Shown here piece after piece: positions 1 through 5,361 of a stretch of DNA of 5,660 nucleotides. The notes beneath the pieces were generated by a model. That model saw only the letters and a program-made list of their open reading frames with translations, was not told where the DNA came from and did not search any database. Both the position numbers and the translations under genes were made by a program. Within the stretch, counting starts at the first letter, position 1; each line of letters opens with the position of its first letter. This stretch comes from Acidobacteriaceae bacterium (GTDB taxonomy: Bacteria > Acidobacteriota > Terriglobia > Terriglobales > Acidobacteriaceae). The stretch lies in assembly GCA_003165095.1 (NCBI GenBank), contig PLSH01000193.1, positions 1 through 5,660 of the forward strand, given 5' to 3'.

Positions 1-1394
1 TCGGCGGGGTTGGGGATGGGGAGAATCTGAAAGAAATCGCCGCCGACTTCCTGCGCGGGGAGATAGGCGCTCTGGATGCGCAGGCCGGGGATGGAAGGCA
101 GCTCATCGGGAATGAGGATCTGCTGGACGCTGCGCGCGGCGACCATCTCCTGCTCGACTACGCGGTTGCGGTCCTGAATGCGGCGCAGGCGAAAGGTCAT
201 GGCGATGAGCATGACGATGGCGAAGAGCAGCCAGGCGACGGGGCGCAGATCGAAATCGAGCGCGCCCCAACGGATGGACTGATAGGGATTGCCGAGCGAG
301 AGGGTCCAGCCAGCCTGCCAGCGTGCCTCGACAACGGTGAGAAACAGGATGGCTCCGCCGATCCAGCGCATCTCAGCAAGCTTGCTCCTGAAGCACATGG
401 GAAGCAGAAGGAATTGAGCCAGGCTGGCGATAAGGACCGCTATGCCGTAGGAGTGGATCAGAGTGGGCTCGATTGCGATGACCAGCGGAGACGCGGCCTG
501 GTAGATGAACGGAGCCAGCAGGAAGACGTTCAAGACTGACAGCGCGCCGAGAATTTCAACGGCGCGGAAGAATTTTGGGACGGGCCGGCCGAGGAAGGAG
601 AAAACGAACTCGATGATGATGAGCGGCTGAATGCCGTTGCCGAGGTTGTAATTGACGACTCCGGCCCAGGAGGACATTCCAATGTTGAGAACAGCGGCAA
701 ACTCTCCCAGCCGAAATATAAGCAGCAGAATGAGCAAAGCACCGAGCCAGAAGTATTCGCGGAGCCTGGTGTTGACAGCAAACAACACAAGGAAAAACAG
801 CCCGGCGCACGCAAGGAGGGCAAAACAAAGATAGTGCTGCCAGTTGGCGCGCAGGTAGGCCAGGGTGTATTCATCCATGACCTGCTGCGCCTGATCGAGC
901 GGAGCAATGGCGGGATCGGTGCCGACAGAGGGTAGGTACCCATGCAGGTTCAGCATTCGAATCGCGATGGTGATGTGCCCGTCAGCGGGGAGATTGGCGG
1001 GCATCTTGAAGATGGCGCGCGAATCCTGCGGACCCATATAGGTGCTGAAGCTGCCTACGCCGCCAATGAACTGGCCATTGACGAAGACCTGATACACGTG
1101 ATCTTCGCCCTGAACCACGAGACCAAGCTGCTGCCGCGGCACAAGAAGATCGGGCGGGAGCGTGACACTGATGCGGTGCCATTCAACTCCATACCGGCTG
1201 ACGTCGTAAACGTAATTCTGCAGGGTGCAGCCTGGGGCTTGAGTGGCTGCGCAACGTGGGTCATCGCCGATGTGCAACTGCCATCGATCGATAGGCAGGC
1301 GCAGGACGCCGGGCTGCTGGGCGTGGCCGAGCGCGACGGCGGCAAACAGGACAAGGCTTTGCAGGCAAAGGGATTGCAAACTGCGGGGAAGCAT
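1..1394 (-). CDS. Membrane-anchored SpoIIE/RsbU-type (PP2C) serine phosphatase, N-terminal part, cut by the left edge
   Basis: Reading from the ATG at 1394 gives 464 uninterrupted codons up to the window edge. Residues 1-26 look like a signal peptide (hydrophobic LVLFAAVALG core, then HAQ). Residues about 27-180 form a soluble, probably extracytoplasmic domain. About seven hydrophobic segments follow (near 188-206, 214-230, 250-268, 278-298, 312-333, 345-355, 384-402), a layout resembling 7TMR-DISM receptors. A basic, helical linker (about 402-425) leads into VQQILIPDELPSIPG and PAQEVGGDFFQI (447-457), the opening motif of PP2C/SpoIIE phosphatases; D453 would bind metal. The usual second Asp of GGDFYD is Gln456 here. 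In this family such proteins dephosphorylate serine/threonine on anti-sigma-antagonist partners in response to a sensed signal; the signal here is unknown. The start is chosen because the signal peptide begins exactly there. No Shine-Dalgarno is visible, and a TATCCT box lies 6 nt upstream. The rest of the catalytic domain is outside the window. No functional tie to the arsenic genes is evident. Confidence 0.88.
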   Translation of the reverse strand, partial: MLPRSLQSLCLQSLVLFAAVALGHAQQPGVLRLPIDRWQLHIGDDPRCAATQAPGCTLQNYVYDVSRYGVEWHRISVTLPPDLLVPRQQLGLVVQGEDHVYQVFVNGQFIGGVGSFSTYMGPQDSRAIFKMPANLPADGHITIAIRMLNLHGYLPSVGTDPAIAPLDQAQQVMDEYTLAYLRANWQHYLCFALLACAGLFFLVLFAVNTRLREYFWLGALLILLLIFRLGEFAAVLNIGMSSWAGVVNYNLGNGIQPLIIIEFVFSFLGRPVPKFFRAVEILGALSVLNVFLLAPFIYQAASPLVIAIEPTLIHSYGIAVLIASLAQFLLLPMCFRSKLAEMRWIGGAILFLTVVEARWQAGWTLSLGNPYQSIRWGALDFDLRPVAWLLFAIVMLIAMTFRLRRIQDRNRVVEQEMVAARSVQQILIPDELPSIPGLRIQSAYLPAQEVGGDFFQILPIPNPA

Positions 1395-1400
1395 GGGGCA

Positions 1401-1406
1401 AGGATA
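1401..1406 (-). promoter_or_regulatory. Candidate -10 box (TATCCT) for the phosphatase gene
   Basis: On the minus strand TATCCT is followed by six bases and then the ATG at 1394. Transcription starting about 7 nt after the box would begin at the start codon itself, giving a leaderless mRNA. No convincing -35 hexamer is seen 16-18 nt upstream, so this rests on the box, its spacing and the absence of a Shine-Dalgarno. Confidence 0.35.
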
Positions 1407-1530
1407 CTCTGGCGCACCGGGATTGGAATAGCTGAAAGAAGGGGGAGGGGCACGTTTCGGGGAGGGTGGCGGGCGGTTGGCCGGTGGGTCTCGGCGGAGT
1501 GTTTTGGTTTTTATGGTCGCCGGCAGAAAA

Positions 1531-1570
1531 GCAACCGCAGATGCTTCGACTTCGCTCAGCATGACAAGGC
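1531..1570. repeat. Probable dispersed intergenic repeat (TTCGACTTCGCTCAGCATGAC block)
   Basis: The core at 1545-1564 (TTCGACTTCGCTCAGCATGA) matches, from memory, a short sequence scattered many times through intergenic regions of acidobacterial and some other genomes, where it often yields spurious peptides such as FDFAQHDK. Only one copy lies in this window, so its repeat nature cannot be shown from the sequence itself. It sits in non-coding DNA, as expected for such elements. Confidence 0.45.
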
Positions 1571-1708
1571 TTTTTTGGGGGGTTCGTTGGCCGGCGGTGG
1601 ATTTTGCAATTCTCTTCGGGGCTGATTATGCCGCGGCGGGCTATGCCAGAAGGATTGCACTCGTGTCGCTGCTTCGAATTTCAGAACGCGGGTTTGGCGG
1701 ATGAGTGG

Positions 1709-2116
1709 TCAGGCTGCGGTTGATTCAGATTGAATGGGCATCGGCGCTCCGTGGAGCGAGACGAATCGTTGTGGCTGGCAGCAGGCGCGGTTGAGACGCG
1801 TGAGGTCAGACTGCATTTCGCGATCCGATTGGAGCGAGCCAAGGGCGGCATCGAGGATGGAAGCGGCCGCCGGATCTTCAGGGCGCTCGATTCTGTAGTG
1901 CATCCACTTTCCCTCTCTCCTGGCAGCCACGACTCCCGCTTTTCTGAGGTAGGCGAGATGGCGGGAGATTTTGGGCTGGCCCTGGCGAAGGATTTCGACC
2001 AGATAGCAGACGCACACTTCGCGGCCTGCGATGAGATTGAGGAGGCGCAGCCGGGTGCGGTCGGCGAGAGCCGCGAAGAGTGGAACCAGGTGAGAGGCGG
2101 GAGCGCGGGAGGCCAT
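1709..2116 (-). CDS. arsR: ArsR-family arsenite-responsive transcriptional repressor
   Basis: A 135-residue winged-helix protein of the ArsR/SmtB family. LFAALADRTRLRLLNLI (residues 14-29) is the typical N-terminal helix pair. The arsenite site motif EVCVC lies at 33-37 (C35, C37), just before the recognition helix-turn-helix QPKISRHLAYLRKAGVV (47-63) and the wing REGKWMHYRIE (67-77). The classic CVCDLC motif is CVCYLV here, so the third cysteine is absent; a second pair, C112-C113, lies in the C-terminal tail. In the family, arsenite binding to cysteines releases the repressor from DNA. The ATG at 2116 is chosen because the conserved domain starts just after it and no good in-frame start lies between it and the control region. 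A competing ATG at 2124 is in another frame and gives no ArsR motifs. The gene is transcribed divergently from arsM. No Shine-Dalgarno precedes it, and a -10-like box is 6 nt upstream. Confidence 0.95.
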   Translation of the reverse strand: MASRAPASHLVPLFAALADRTRLRLLNLIAGREVCVCYLVEILRQGQPKISRHLAYLRKAGVVAARREGKWMHYRIERPEDPAAASILDAALGSLQSDREMQSDLTRLNRACCQPQRFVSLHGAPMPIQSESTAA

Positions 2117-2122
2117 GGATCC

Positions 2123-2150
2123 ATAATATACGGATTGACAGATATGTCCA
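2123..2150 (-). promoter_or_regulatory. Candidate arsR promoter (TGGACA - 16 nt - TATTAT)
   Basis: On the minus strand TGGACA (2150-2145) and TATTAT (2128-2123) are separated by 16 nt. The expected start of transcription falls at about 2116, the A of the arsR ATG, so the mRNA would be leaderless or nearly so. The -35 hexamer overlaps the GACA-GATA-TGTC dyad, so a repressor there could control arsR as well as arsM. Confidence 0.5.
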
Positions 2151-2164
2151 GGAGGGAATATATT
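2135..2164 (+). promoter_or_regulatory. Promoter of arsM-arsC(-acr3): TTGACA - 18 nt - TATATT
   Basis: A perfect consensus -35 hexamer TTGACA (2135-2140) is followed after 18 nt by TATATT (2159-2164), a near-consensus -10. Transcription would start around 2171, leaving a leader of about 22 nt that holds a strong Shine-Dalgarno. The -10 overlaps the left arm of the TATTCG/CGAATA dyad, the expected arrangement for an ArsR-repressed promoter. Confidence 0.7.
2137..2148. promoter_or_regulatory. Dyad GACA-GATA-TGTC, possible second operator
   Basis: A short inverted repeat with 4-bp arms and a 4-bp centre overlaps the -35 element of the arsM promoter and the -35 candidate of arsR. It is short enough to arise by chance; its position between two back-to-back promoters is the main reason to list it. 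Confidence 0.3.
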
Positions 2165-2178
2165 CGCTTTAACGAATA
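2161..2178. promoter_or_regulatory. Probable ArsR operator (TATTCG - 6 nt - CGAATA)
   Basis: An 18-bp inverted repeat with perfect 6-bp arms, TATTCG (2161-2166) and CGAATA (2173-2178), around CTTTAA. It overlaps the -10 element and the predicted transcription start of arsM. Winged-helix ArsR dimers bind AT-rich dyads of about this size in this position, so it is the best candidate site for the adjacent arsR product. The binding is inferred from symmetry and location only. Confidence 0.6.
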
Positions 2179-2180
2179 CG

Positions 2181-2187
2181 AGGAGGG
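2181..2187 (+). promoter_or_regulatory. Strong ribosome binding site of arsM (AGGAGGG)
   Basis: AGGAGGG ends 5 nt before the ATG at 2193 and fixes that start over the adjacent in-frame TTG at 2190. An identical AGGAGGG lies at 2150-2156 inside the promoter spacer and would not be in the mRNA. Confidence 0.8.
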
Positions 2188-2192
2188 TTTTG

Positions 2193-3077
2193 ATGAACGG
2201 TCCCAGCGAAGTGAAAGAGGAAGTGAAACTGAAGTACGGCAGCGCCGCGCGCTCGGTGGCTGAGACGGGAAGCCTGGCCGCTTGCTGCGATCCGGCGCTG
2301 CGCTGCTGCGACCCGATCACGGCCAATCTCTACAGTTCCGATGAGAAGGGGCAGATTCCGGAGAGAGCGGTGCTGGCATCGCTGGGCTGCGGCAATCCCA
2401 CGGCGCTGATTGATTTGAAGCCGGGCGAGGTGGTGCTGGACCTTGGGTCGGGCGGCGGAATCGATGTGCTGCTCTCAGCGCGGCGCGTGGGCGCAACCGG
2501 AAAGGCGTACGGCCTGGACATGACCGACGAGATGCTGGCGCTGGCACGGGAGAATCAGCGGCAGGCCGGAGTGGAGAACGTGGAGTTTCTGAAGGGCGAG
2601 ATCGAGCACATTCCACTCGCGGACAACACTGTGGATGTTGTGATCTCGAATTGCGTGATCAACCTCTCAGCGGACAAGGACCAGGTGCTGCGCGAAGCAT
2701 TTCGCGTACTGAAGCCGGGCGGGCGATTTGCGGTTTCAGATGTGGTGGTGCGCGGCGAAGTGCCGGAGCAGGTGAGGCAGAGCATGCTGCTGTGGGTGGG
2801 CTGCGTGGCCGGCGCCCTGGAGGAGCAGGATTACAGGAAGCGGCTTGAGGCCGCTGGTTTCTGCGGCGTGAATTTTGAACCGACGCGCGTCTACGACATC
2901 GAGGATGCAAGACAGTTTCTGAGCGGGTCGGGCGTGGATGTGGACGCAATCGCAGCGCAGACTCAGGGCAAGCTAATGAGCGCGTTTATTCGCGGCACCA
3001 AGCCGGCCGCAATCGCAGAGGGATCATGCTGCGGATCAGGTTGTTGCTCAACCGGCGTGGAAACAGGGAGGGCCTGA
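2193..3077 (+). CDS. arsM: Arsenite S-adenosylmethionine methyltransferase
   Basis: A 294-residue cytoplasmic methyltransferase that transfers methyl groups from S-adenosylmethionine to trivalent arsenic, giving methylated and finally volatile arsines. The SAM-binding motif [11 protein letters not shown] spans 81-91, with GLDMTDEML (107-115) and the motif near [14 protein letters not shown] (129-142). The conserved arsenic-binding cysteines of the family are recognisable as C66 (SLGCGNPT), C154 (ISNCVINLS) and C204 (WVGCVAGAL). Post-core motifs [13 protein letters not shown] (173-185) and [12 protein letters not shown] (229-240) are also typical. There are extra paired cysteines: C31-C32 and C38-C39 near the N-terminus, and CCGSGCC (279-285) at the C-terminus. 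Length fits bacterial ArsM. It is the first gene after the divergent promoter, so it should be arsenite-induced through ArsR. The reading frame ends 4 nt before the arsC ATG, indicating translational coupling. Confidence 0.95.
   Translation: MNGPSEVKEEVKLKYGSAARSVAETGSLAACCDPALRCCDPITANLYSSDEKGQIPERAVLASLGCGNPTALIDLKPGEVVLDLGSGGGIDVLLSARRVGATGKAYGLDMTDEMLALARENQRQAGVENVEFLKGEIEHIPLADNTVDVVISNCVINLSADKDQVLREAFRVLKPGGRFAVSDVVVRGEVPEQVRQSMLLWVGCVAGALEEQDYRKRLEAAGFCGVNFEPTRVYDIEDARQFLSGSGVDVDAIAAQTQGKLMSAFIRGTKPAAIAEGSCCGSGCCSTGVETGRA
3066..3072 (+). promoter_or_regulatory. Ribosome binding site of arsC (GGGAGGG), inside the arsM end
   Basis: GGGAGGG lies in the last arsM codons. Its GGAGG core (3067-3071) ends 7 nt before a GTG at 3079 and 10 nt before the in-frame ATG at 3082. 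Either could be used; they differ by one residue. Confidence 0.6.
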
Positions 3078-3081
3078 CGTG

Positions 3082-3573
3082 ATGCCGCCGCATTACAATG
3101 TTTTGTTTTTATGCACCGGCAACTCGGCGCGCTCGATTATGGCGGAAGCAATTCTGAACCATAAGGCCAAAGGCGCATTTACCGCGTACAGCGCGGGGAG
3201 CCACCCCTCGGGAACGGTGCGGCCGGAGGCGCTGAAGCAGCTTGAACTCGCGGGATTGCCGACTGCGGGGCTGCGCAGCAAATCCTGGGATGAGTTCGCA
3301 GGCGCCGACGCGCCGAAGATGAGCTTTGTCTTTACGGTTTGCGACAACGCAGCGAATGAGGCGTGCCCGTTCTGGCCGGGACAGCCAATGACCGCACACT
3401 GGGGAATCCCTGACCCGGCTGCGGTGAAAGGCACGGCTGCGGAAATCGAGCGGGCATTCCGTGACGCGTTTTCGATTTTGGACCGGCGCATCAGCTTGTT
3501 TCTTTCGTTGCCTTTGTCGACGCTGAGCCAGTTCGCAATTCAGAGAGAGCTGGACGAGATTGGGCGGCAATGA
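3082..3573 (+). CDS. arsC: Arsenate reductase, low-molecular-weight phosphatase (thioredoxin-type) family
   Basis: A 163-residue cytoplasmic enzyme reducing arsenate to arsenite, the form handled by Acr3, ArsM and ArsR. The phosphatase-like loop C11-TGNSA-R17 (CX5R) is in NVLFLCTGNSARS; C11 is the nucleophile. The resolving cysteines are C87 and C95 in TVCDNAANEACPFWPG, eight residues apart, as in the CDNAA-type branch rather than the seven of the staphylococcal pI258 enzyme. HWGIPDPA (106-113) carries the expected general acid D111. The three-cysteine relay points to thioredoxin-linked recycling, but the actual electron donor cannot be read from sequence. Start: ATG at 3082 preferred; GTG at 3079 is the alternative and sits at better Shine-Dalgarno spacing. 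It is co-transcribed with arsM, whose stop is 4 nt upstream. The length is complete for the family. Confidence 0.94.
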   Translation: MPPHYNVLFLCTGNSARSIMAEAILNHKAKGAFTAYSAGSHPSGTVRPEALKQLELAGLPTAGLRSKSWDEFAGADAPKMSFVFTVCDNAANEACPFWPGQPMTAHWGIPDPAAVKGTAAEIERAFRDAFSILDRRISLFLSLPLSTLSQFAIQRELDEIGRQ

Positions 3574-3695
3574 GGCCGTGTCTGCAGCGCCGCTCTGCTT
3601 CGGCCGGATCGCATCGCGGCTAAATTCGCCAATTTTCAAGGCGCACTCTTTTTAGTTGTTGACGATTGTCCAATCGCTCCTGAGGTCAAATATCG
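3574..3695 (+). other. arsC-acr3 intergenic spacer with an AT-rich dyad
   Basis: This 122-nt gap is long compared with the arsM-arsC junction. It holds no gene. A 14-bp dyad AAATT-CGCC-AATTT (3622-3635) and a GCCG/CGGC hairpin with an 8-nt loop (near 3590-3605) are visible, but no hairpin plus T-run terminator. No promoter with both hexamers at proper spacing is convincing, so read-through from the arsM promoter is the simplest assumption. A GAGG (3682-3685) about 10 nt before the acr3 ATG serves as ribosome binding site. Confidence 0.45.
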
Positions 3696-4817
3696 ATGTC
3701 CAGCACACCCTCTACGCACGGCCTGATTTGCGTTCCGCTGCAAAGAAAAAAGCTCTCCTTCCTCGACCGCTTTCTCACGCTTTGGATATTCCTGGCAATG
3801 GTTGTTGGCGTAGGGGCAGGCCACTTCATCCAAGGCGCCGCCGGGTTTGTGAATCGCTTTCAGAGCGGAACGACCAATATTCCCATCGCTATCGGGCTGA
3901 TCGTCATGATGTTCCCGCCACTGGCGAAGGTGCGATACGAGAAGCTGGCTGAGGTTTTCAGGAATAAGCGGGTTCTCGGATTGTCACTGGTTCAGAATTG
4001 GATCATTGGGCCAGTGCTGATGTTCATTCTGGCGATTGTGTTCCTTCGCAGCGACCCCGCCTATATGCGCGGACTCATATTGATCGGCATCGCACGCTGT
4101 ATCGCGATGGTCCTGGTTTGGAATGAGTTGGCCGGCGGAGACACAGACTACGTTGCCGGCCTGGTGGCAATCAACAGCGTCTTTCAAGTGCTCTTCTACA
4201 GTATTTACGCGTGGGCATTCATTACAGTGCTTCCGCGATGGTTTGGACTTCAGGGAAGTATCGTCCAAGTGAGCATCGCGCAGATCGCGAAAAGTGTCGC
4301 AATCTATCTCGGCATTCCATTTGTTTCGGGGTTTGTTACACGCTTTGTTCTGATTCGGATTAAGGGAGAAGAGTGGTACCGGACGCGCTTCATTCCGAGG
4401 ATCAGCCCGCTGACGCTGGTGGCTTTGCTTTTTACAATTCTGGTGATGTTCTCGCTCAAGGGCGATCTCATCGTGCGCCTGCCGCTTGACGTTATCCGCA
4501 TCGCAATTCCGTTGGTCATTTATTTTCTCATCATGTTTCTGGTGAGTTTCTGGATGGGGAAACGGCTGGGTGCGAACTACGCACAATCTGCGACGCTCTC
4601 GTTCACGGCCGCGGGCAACAACTTCGAGTTGGCGATTGCAGTAGCCGTTGCAGTCTTCGGCCTGAACTCCGGCGAGGCGTTTGTCGGCGTGGTTGGCCCG
4701 CTCATTGAAGTGCCGGCGCTGATCGGGTTGGTCAATGTCGCTTTCTGGATACGAAGGCGTTATTTCACATCAGAAGAGCTCAGGTTGGAGACGCTTCCCG
4801 GCAGAGAGACGTTGTAG
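3696..4817 (+). CDS. acr3: Acr3-family arsenite efflux permease
   Basis: A 373-residue inner-membrane protein with ten hydrophobic segments (near 26-46, 62-78, 94-117, 123-142, 151-178, 188-220, 236-254, 264-286, 300-322, 328-351), as expected for Acr3 of the BART superfamily. It exports arsenite using the membrane potential or proton gradient. The family's essential cysteine is C135 in [19 protein letters not shown], and the conserved glutamate is E338 in [29 protein letters not shown] (303-317) is another hallmark, and the N-terminal [19 protein letters not shown] is typical. The ATG at 3696 has GAGG about 10 nt upstream and gives the usual N-terminus. It follows arsC in the same direction after 122 nt and likely belongs to the same ArsR-controlled unit. 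Codon choice looks somewhat richer in A/T-ending codons than in arsM, judged by eye only. No ATPase subunit (ArsA) is present. Confidence 0.96.
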   Translation: MSSTPSTHGLICVPLQRKKLSFLDRFLTLWIFLAMVVGVGAGHFIQGAAGFVNRFQSGTTNIPIAIGLIVMMFPPLAKVRYEKLAEVFRNKRVLGLSLVQNWIIGPVLMFILAIVFLRSDPAYMRGLILIGIARCIAMVLVWNELAGGDTDYVAGLVAINSVFQVLFYSIYAWAFITVLPRWFGLQGSIVQVSIAQIAKSVAIYLGIPFVSGFVTRFVLIRIKGEEWYRTRFIPRISPLTLVALLFTILVMFSLKGDLIVRLPLDVIRIAIPLVIYFLIMFLVSFWMGKRLGANYAQSATLSFTAAGNNFELAIAVAVAVFGLNSGEAFVGVVGPLIEVPALIGLVNVAFWIRRRYFTSEELRLETLPGRETL

Positions 4818-4859
4818 GAGTGTGACCGGGAGGAAATGTTCTTTGGAGTTGTATGCCTG

Positions 4860-4881
4860 CTGGCGGCGCGGACGCCGCCAG
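4860..4881. repeat. Inverted repeat, 9-bp arms with CGGA loop
   Basis: CTGGCGGCG (4860-4868) and CGCCGCCAG (4873-4881) are perfect complements around CGGA. This is a very stable GC hairpin 43 nt after the acr3 stop. It has no T-run, so it is not a canonical intrinsic terminator, though it may block 3' exonucleases or assist factor-dependent termination. It is directly followed by a second hairpin. Confidence 0.7.
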
Positions 4882-4885
4882 GACA

Positions 4886-4903
4886 GCCGGTCTAGAGACC
4901 GGC
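4886..4903. repeat. Inverted repeat GCCGGTCT-AG-AGACCGGC, likely dispersed palindrome
   Basis: The 8-bp arms (4886-4893, 4896-4903) are perfect around AG; as RNA or single strand the innermost pairs would open to make a loop. The two-hairpin arrangement with the preceding element resembles REP/BIME-like intergenic units, and I recall closely similar sequence in other acidobacterial genomes (memory, not checked). A partial copy, GCCGG followed by CCAGAGACC, lies at 4932-4945. Confidence 0.6.
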
Positions 4904-5197
4904 GCTACTATCCGCCGGAGACACATTTTTTGCCGGCCAGAGACCTAGGGAACTGTGTTTCAGATTCGCTCGTTTTCGGGCGTAGGAGGGAAGCTCTGCT
5001 CCTGTGCTTGCGCAAGCGGCCGGGGCTGGAGGCTGCGAAAGGGCCGGTTGAGGCGATGGTGGTGGATGGGGGGGAGCGGCCTTCGGCGAACTGACGGGGT
5101 GTGGGTCAGATTGAAAGGACGGTCCCTCGGGGGCTAAAGAGAGAGTGTGAGGACGTTCTTTCGGGGCTTGAGCGGAGCCTGTTTTTACTCAACGGCA

Positions 5198-5256
5198 GCA
5201 AGTTAGCGTCCGCTTCGCGGGCATGGCAAGTTAGCAAGTTGGCGCAGGAGCAAGTT
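5198..5256 (+). repeat. Four short direct repeats of GCAAGTT
   Basis: GCAAGTT occurs at 5198, 5226, 5234 and 5250. The first two copies extend to GCAAGTTAGC and the third is GCAAGTTGGC, overlapping the second by two bases. The spacings are 28, 8 and 16 nt. A small CCGC-TTC-GCGG hairpin (5210-5220) lies between the first two. No function is apparent; they may be decayed repeat DNA. Confidence 0.45.
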
Positions 5257-5355
5257 CTCACGCAGGCACCAAAGCCCGTCCTTTTCTTGAGGCATTTGCA
5301 GCCCGACTCAAGGTCACCCCCAACGGACAAAGGACGCGCGTCGGGGCGTGGCTTT

Positions 5356-5361
5356 TATACT
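5356..5361 (+). promoter_or_regulatory. Candidate -10 box (TATACT) for folC
   Basis: TATACT matches the -10 consensus well. It lies 6 nt before an in-frame TTG (5368) and 9 nt before the ATG (5371), so the transcript would start at or just before the start codon. No Shine-Dalgarno is present in between, and no convincing -35 hexamer is found. Confidence 0.4.

Larger units (their letters stand above)
1395..1708. other. Gene-free spacer between the phosphatase gene and arsR
   Basis: No credible gene is seen on either strand across these 314 nt; reading frames here have no recognisable family motif. The stretch holds a G-rich segment on the plus strand (1441-1473), the 9-mer GTTGGCCGG twice (1476-1484 and 1586-1594), and a block resembling an acidobacterial dispersed repeat (1531-1570). 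It would contain the arsR 3' untranslated region, but no hairpin followed by a T-run is evident on the minus strand. Confidence 0.6.

Noticed and set aside
942..1625. 227-codon plus-strand open frame
   Set aside because: It lies opposite the phosphatase gene and the G-rich spacer, has no family motif, and its tail (FDFAQHDK-like) comes from the repeat block. The minus-strand frame carries the signal peptide, membrane segments and PP2C motif.
1681..2124. Minus-strand frame starting at ATG 2124 (MDPWP)
   Set aside because: This is a shifted frame of arsR without helix-turn-helix or cysteine motifs. The 2116 frame contains the full family signature.
1730..2263. 177-codon plus-strand open frame through arsR and into arsM
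   Set aside because: It is the antisense of arsR and overlaps the control region and arsM start. No motif is present, while the minus strand gives a complete ArsR.
2117..2326. N-terminal extension of ArsR to an upstream start at 2326
   Set aside because: The open frame continues, but the extension would run through the divergent promoter and arsM coding sequence and has no homology to ArsR N-termini.
3659..3687. TTGACG as a -35 element for an acr3 promoter
   Set aside because: No -10-like hexamer occurs 16-19 nt downstream; the sequence there is the acr3 ribosome binding site region.
3984..4586. 200-codon minus-strand open frame within acr3
   Set aside because: It is a low-complexity His/Asn/Gln-rich shadow of the membrane protein on the opposite strand.
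5006..5017. Perfect palindrome GCTTGCGCAAGC
   Set aside because: A single 12-bp palindrome in GC-rich non-coding DNA, not near a promoter or gene start, is not enough to propose a binding site.
5165..5186. Possible intrinsic terminator GGCT...AGCC-TGTTTTT
   Set aside because: The stem is only 4 bp with a 7-nt loop and lies about 350 nt beyond acr3, too weak to list as a terminator.
4860..5256. CRISPR-like array
   Set aside because: Repeats are too short (7-18 bp), irregularly spaced and mixed in type, and no cas genes are present.
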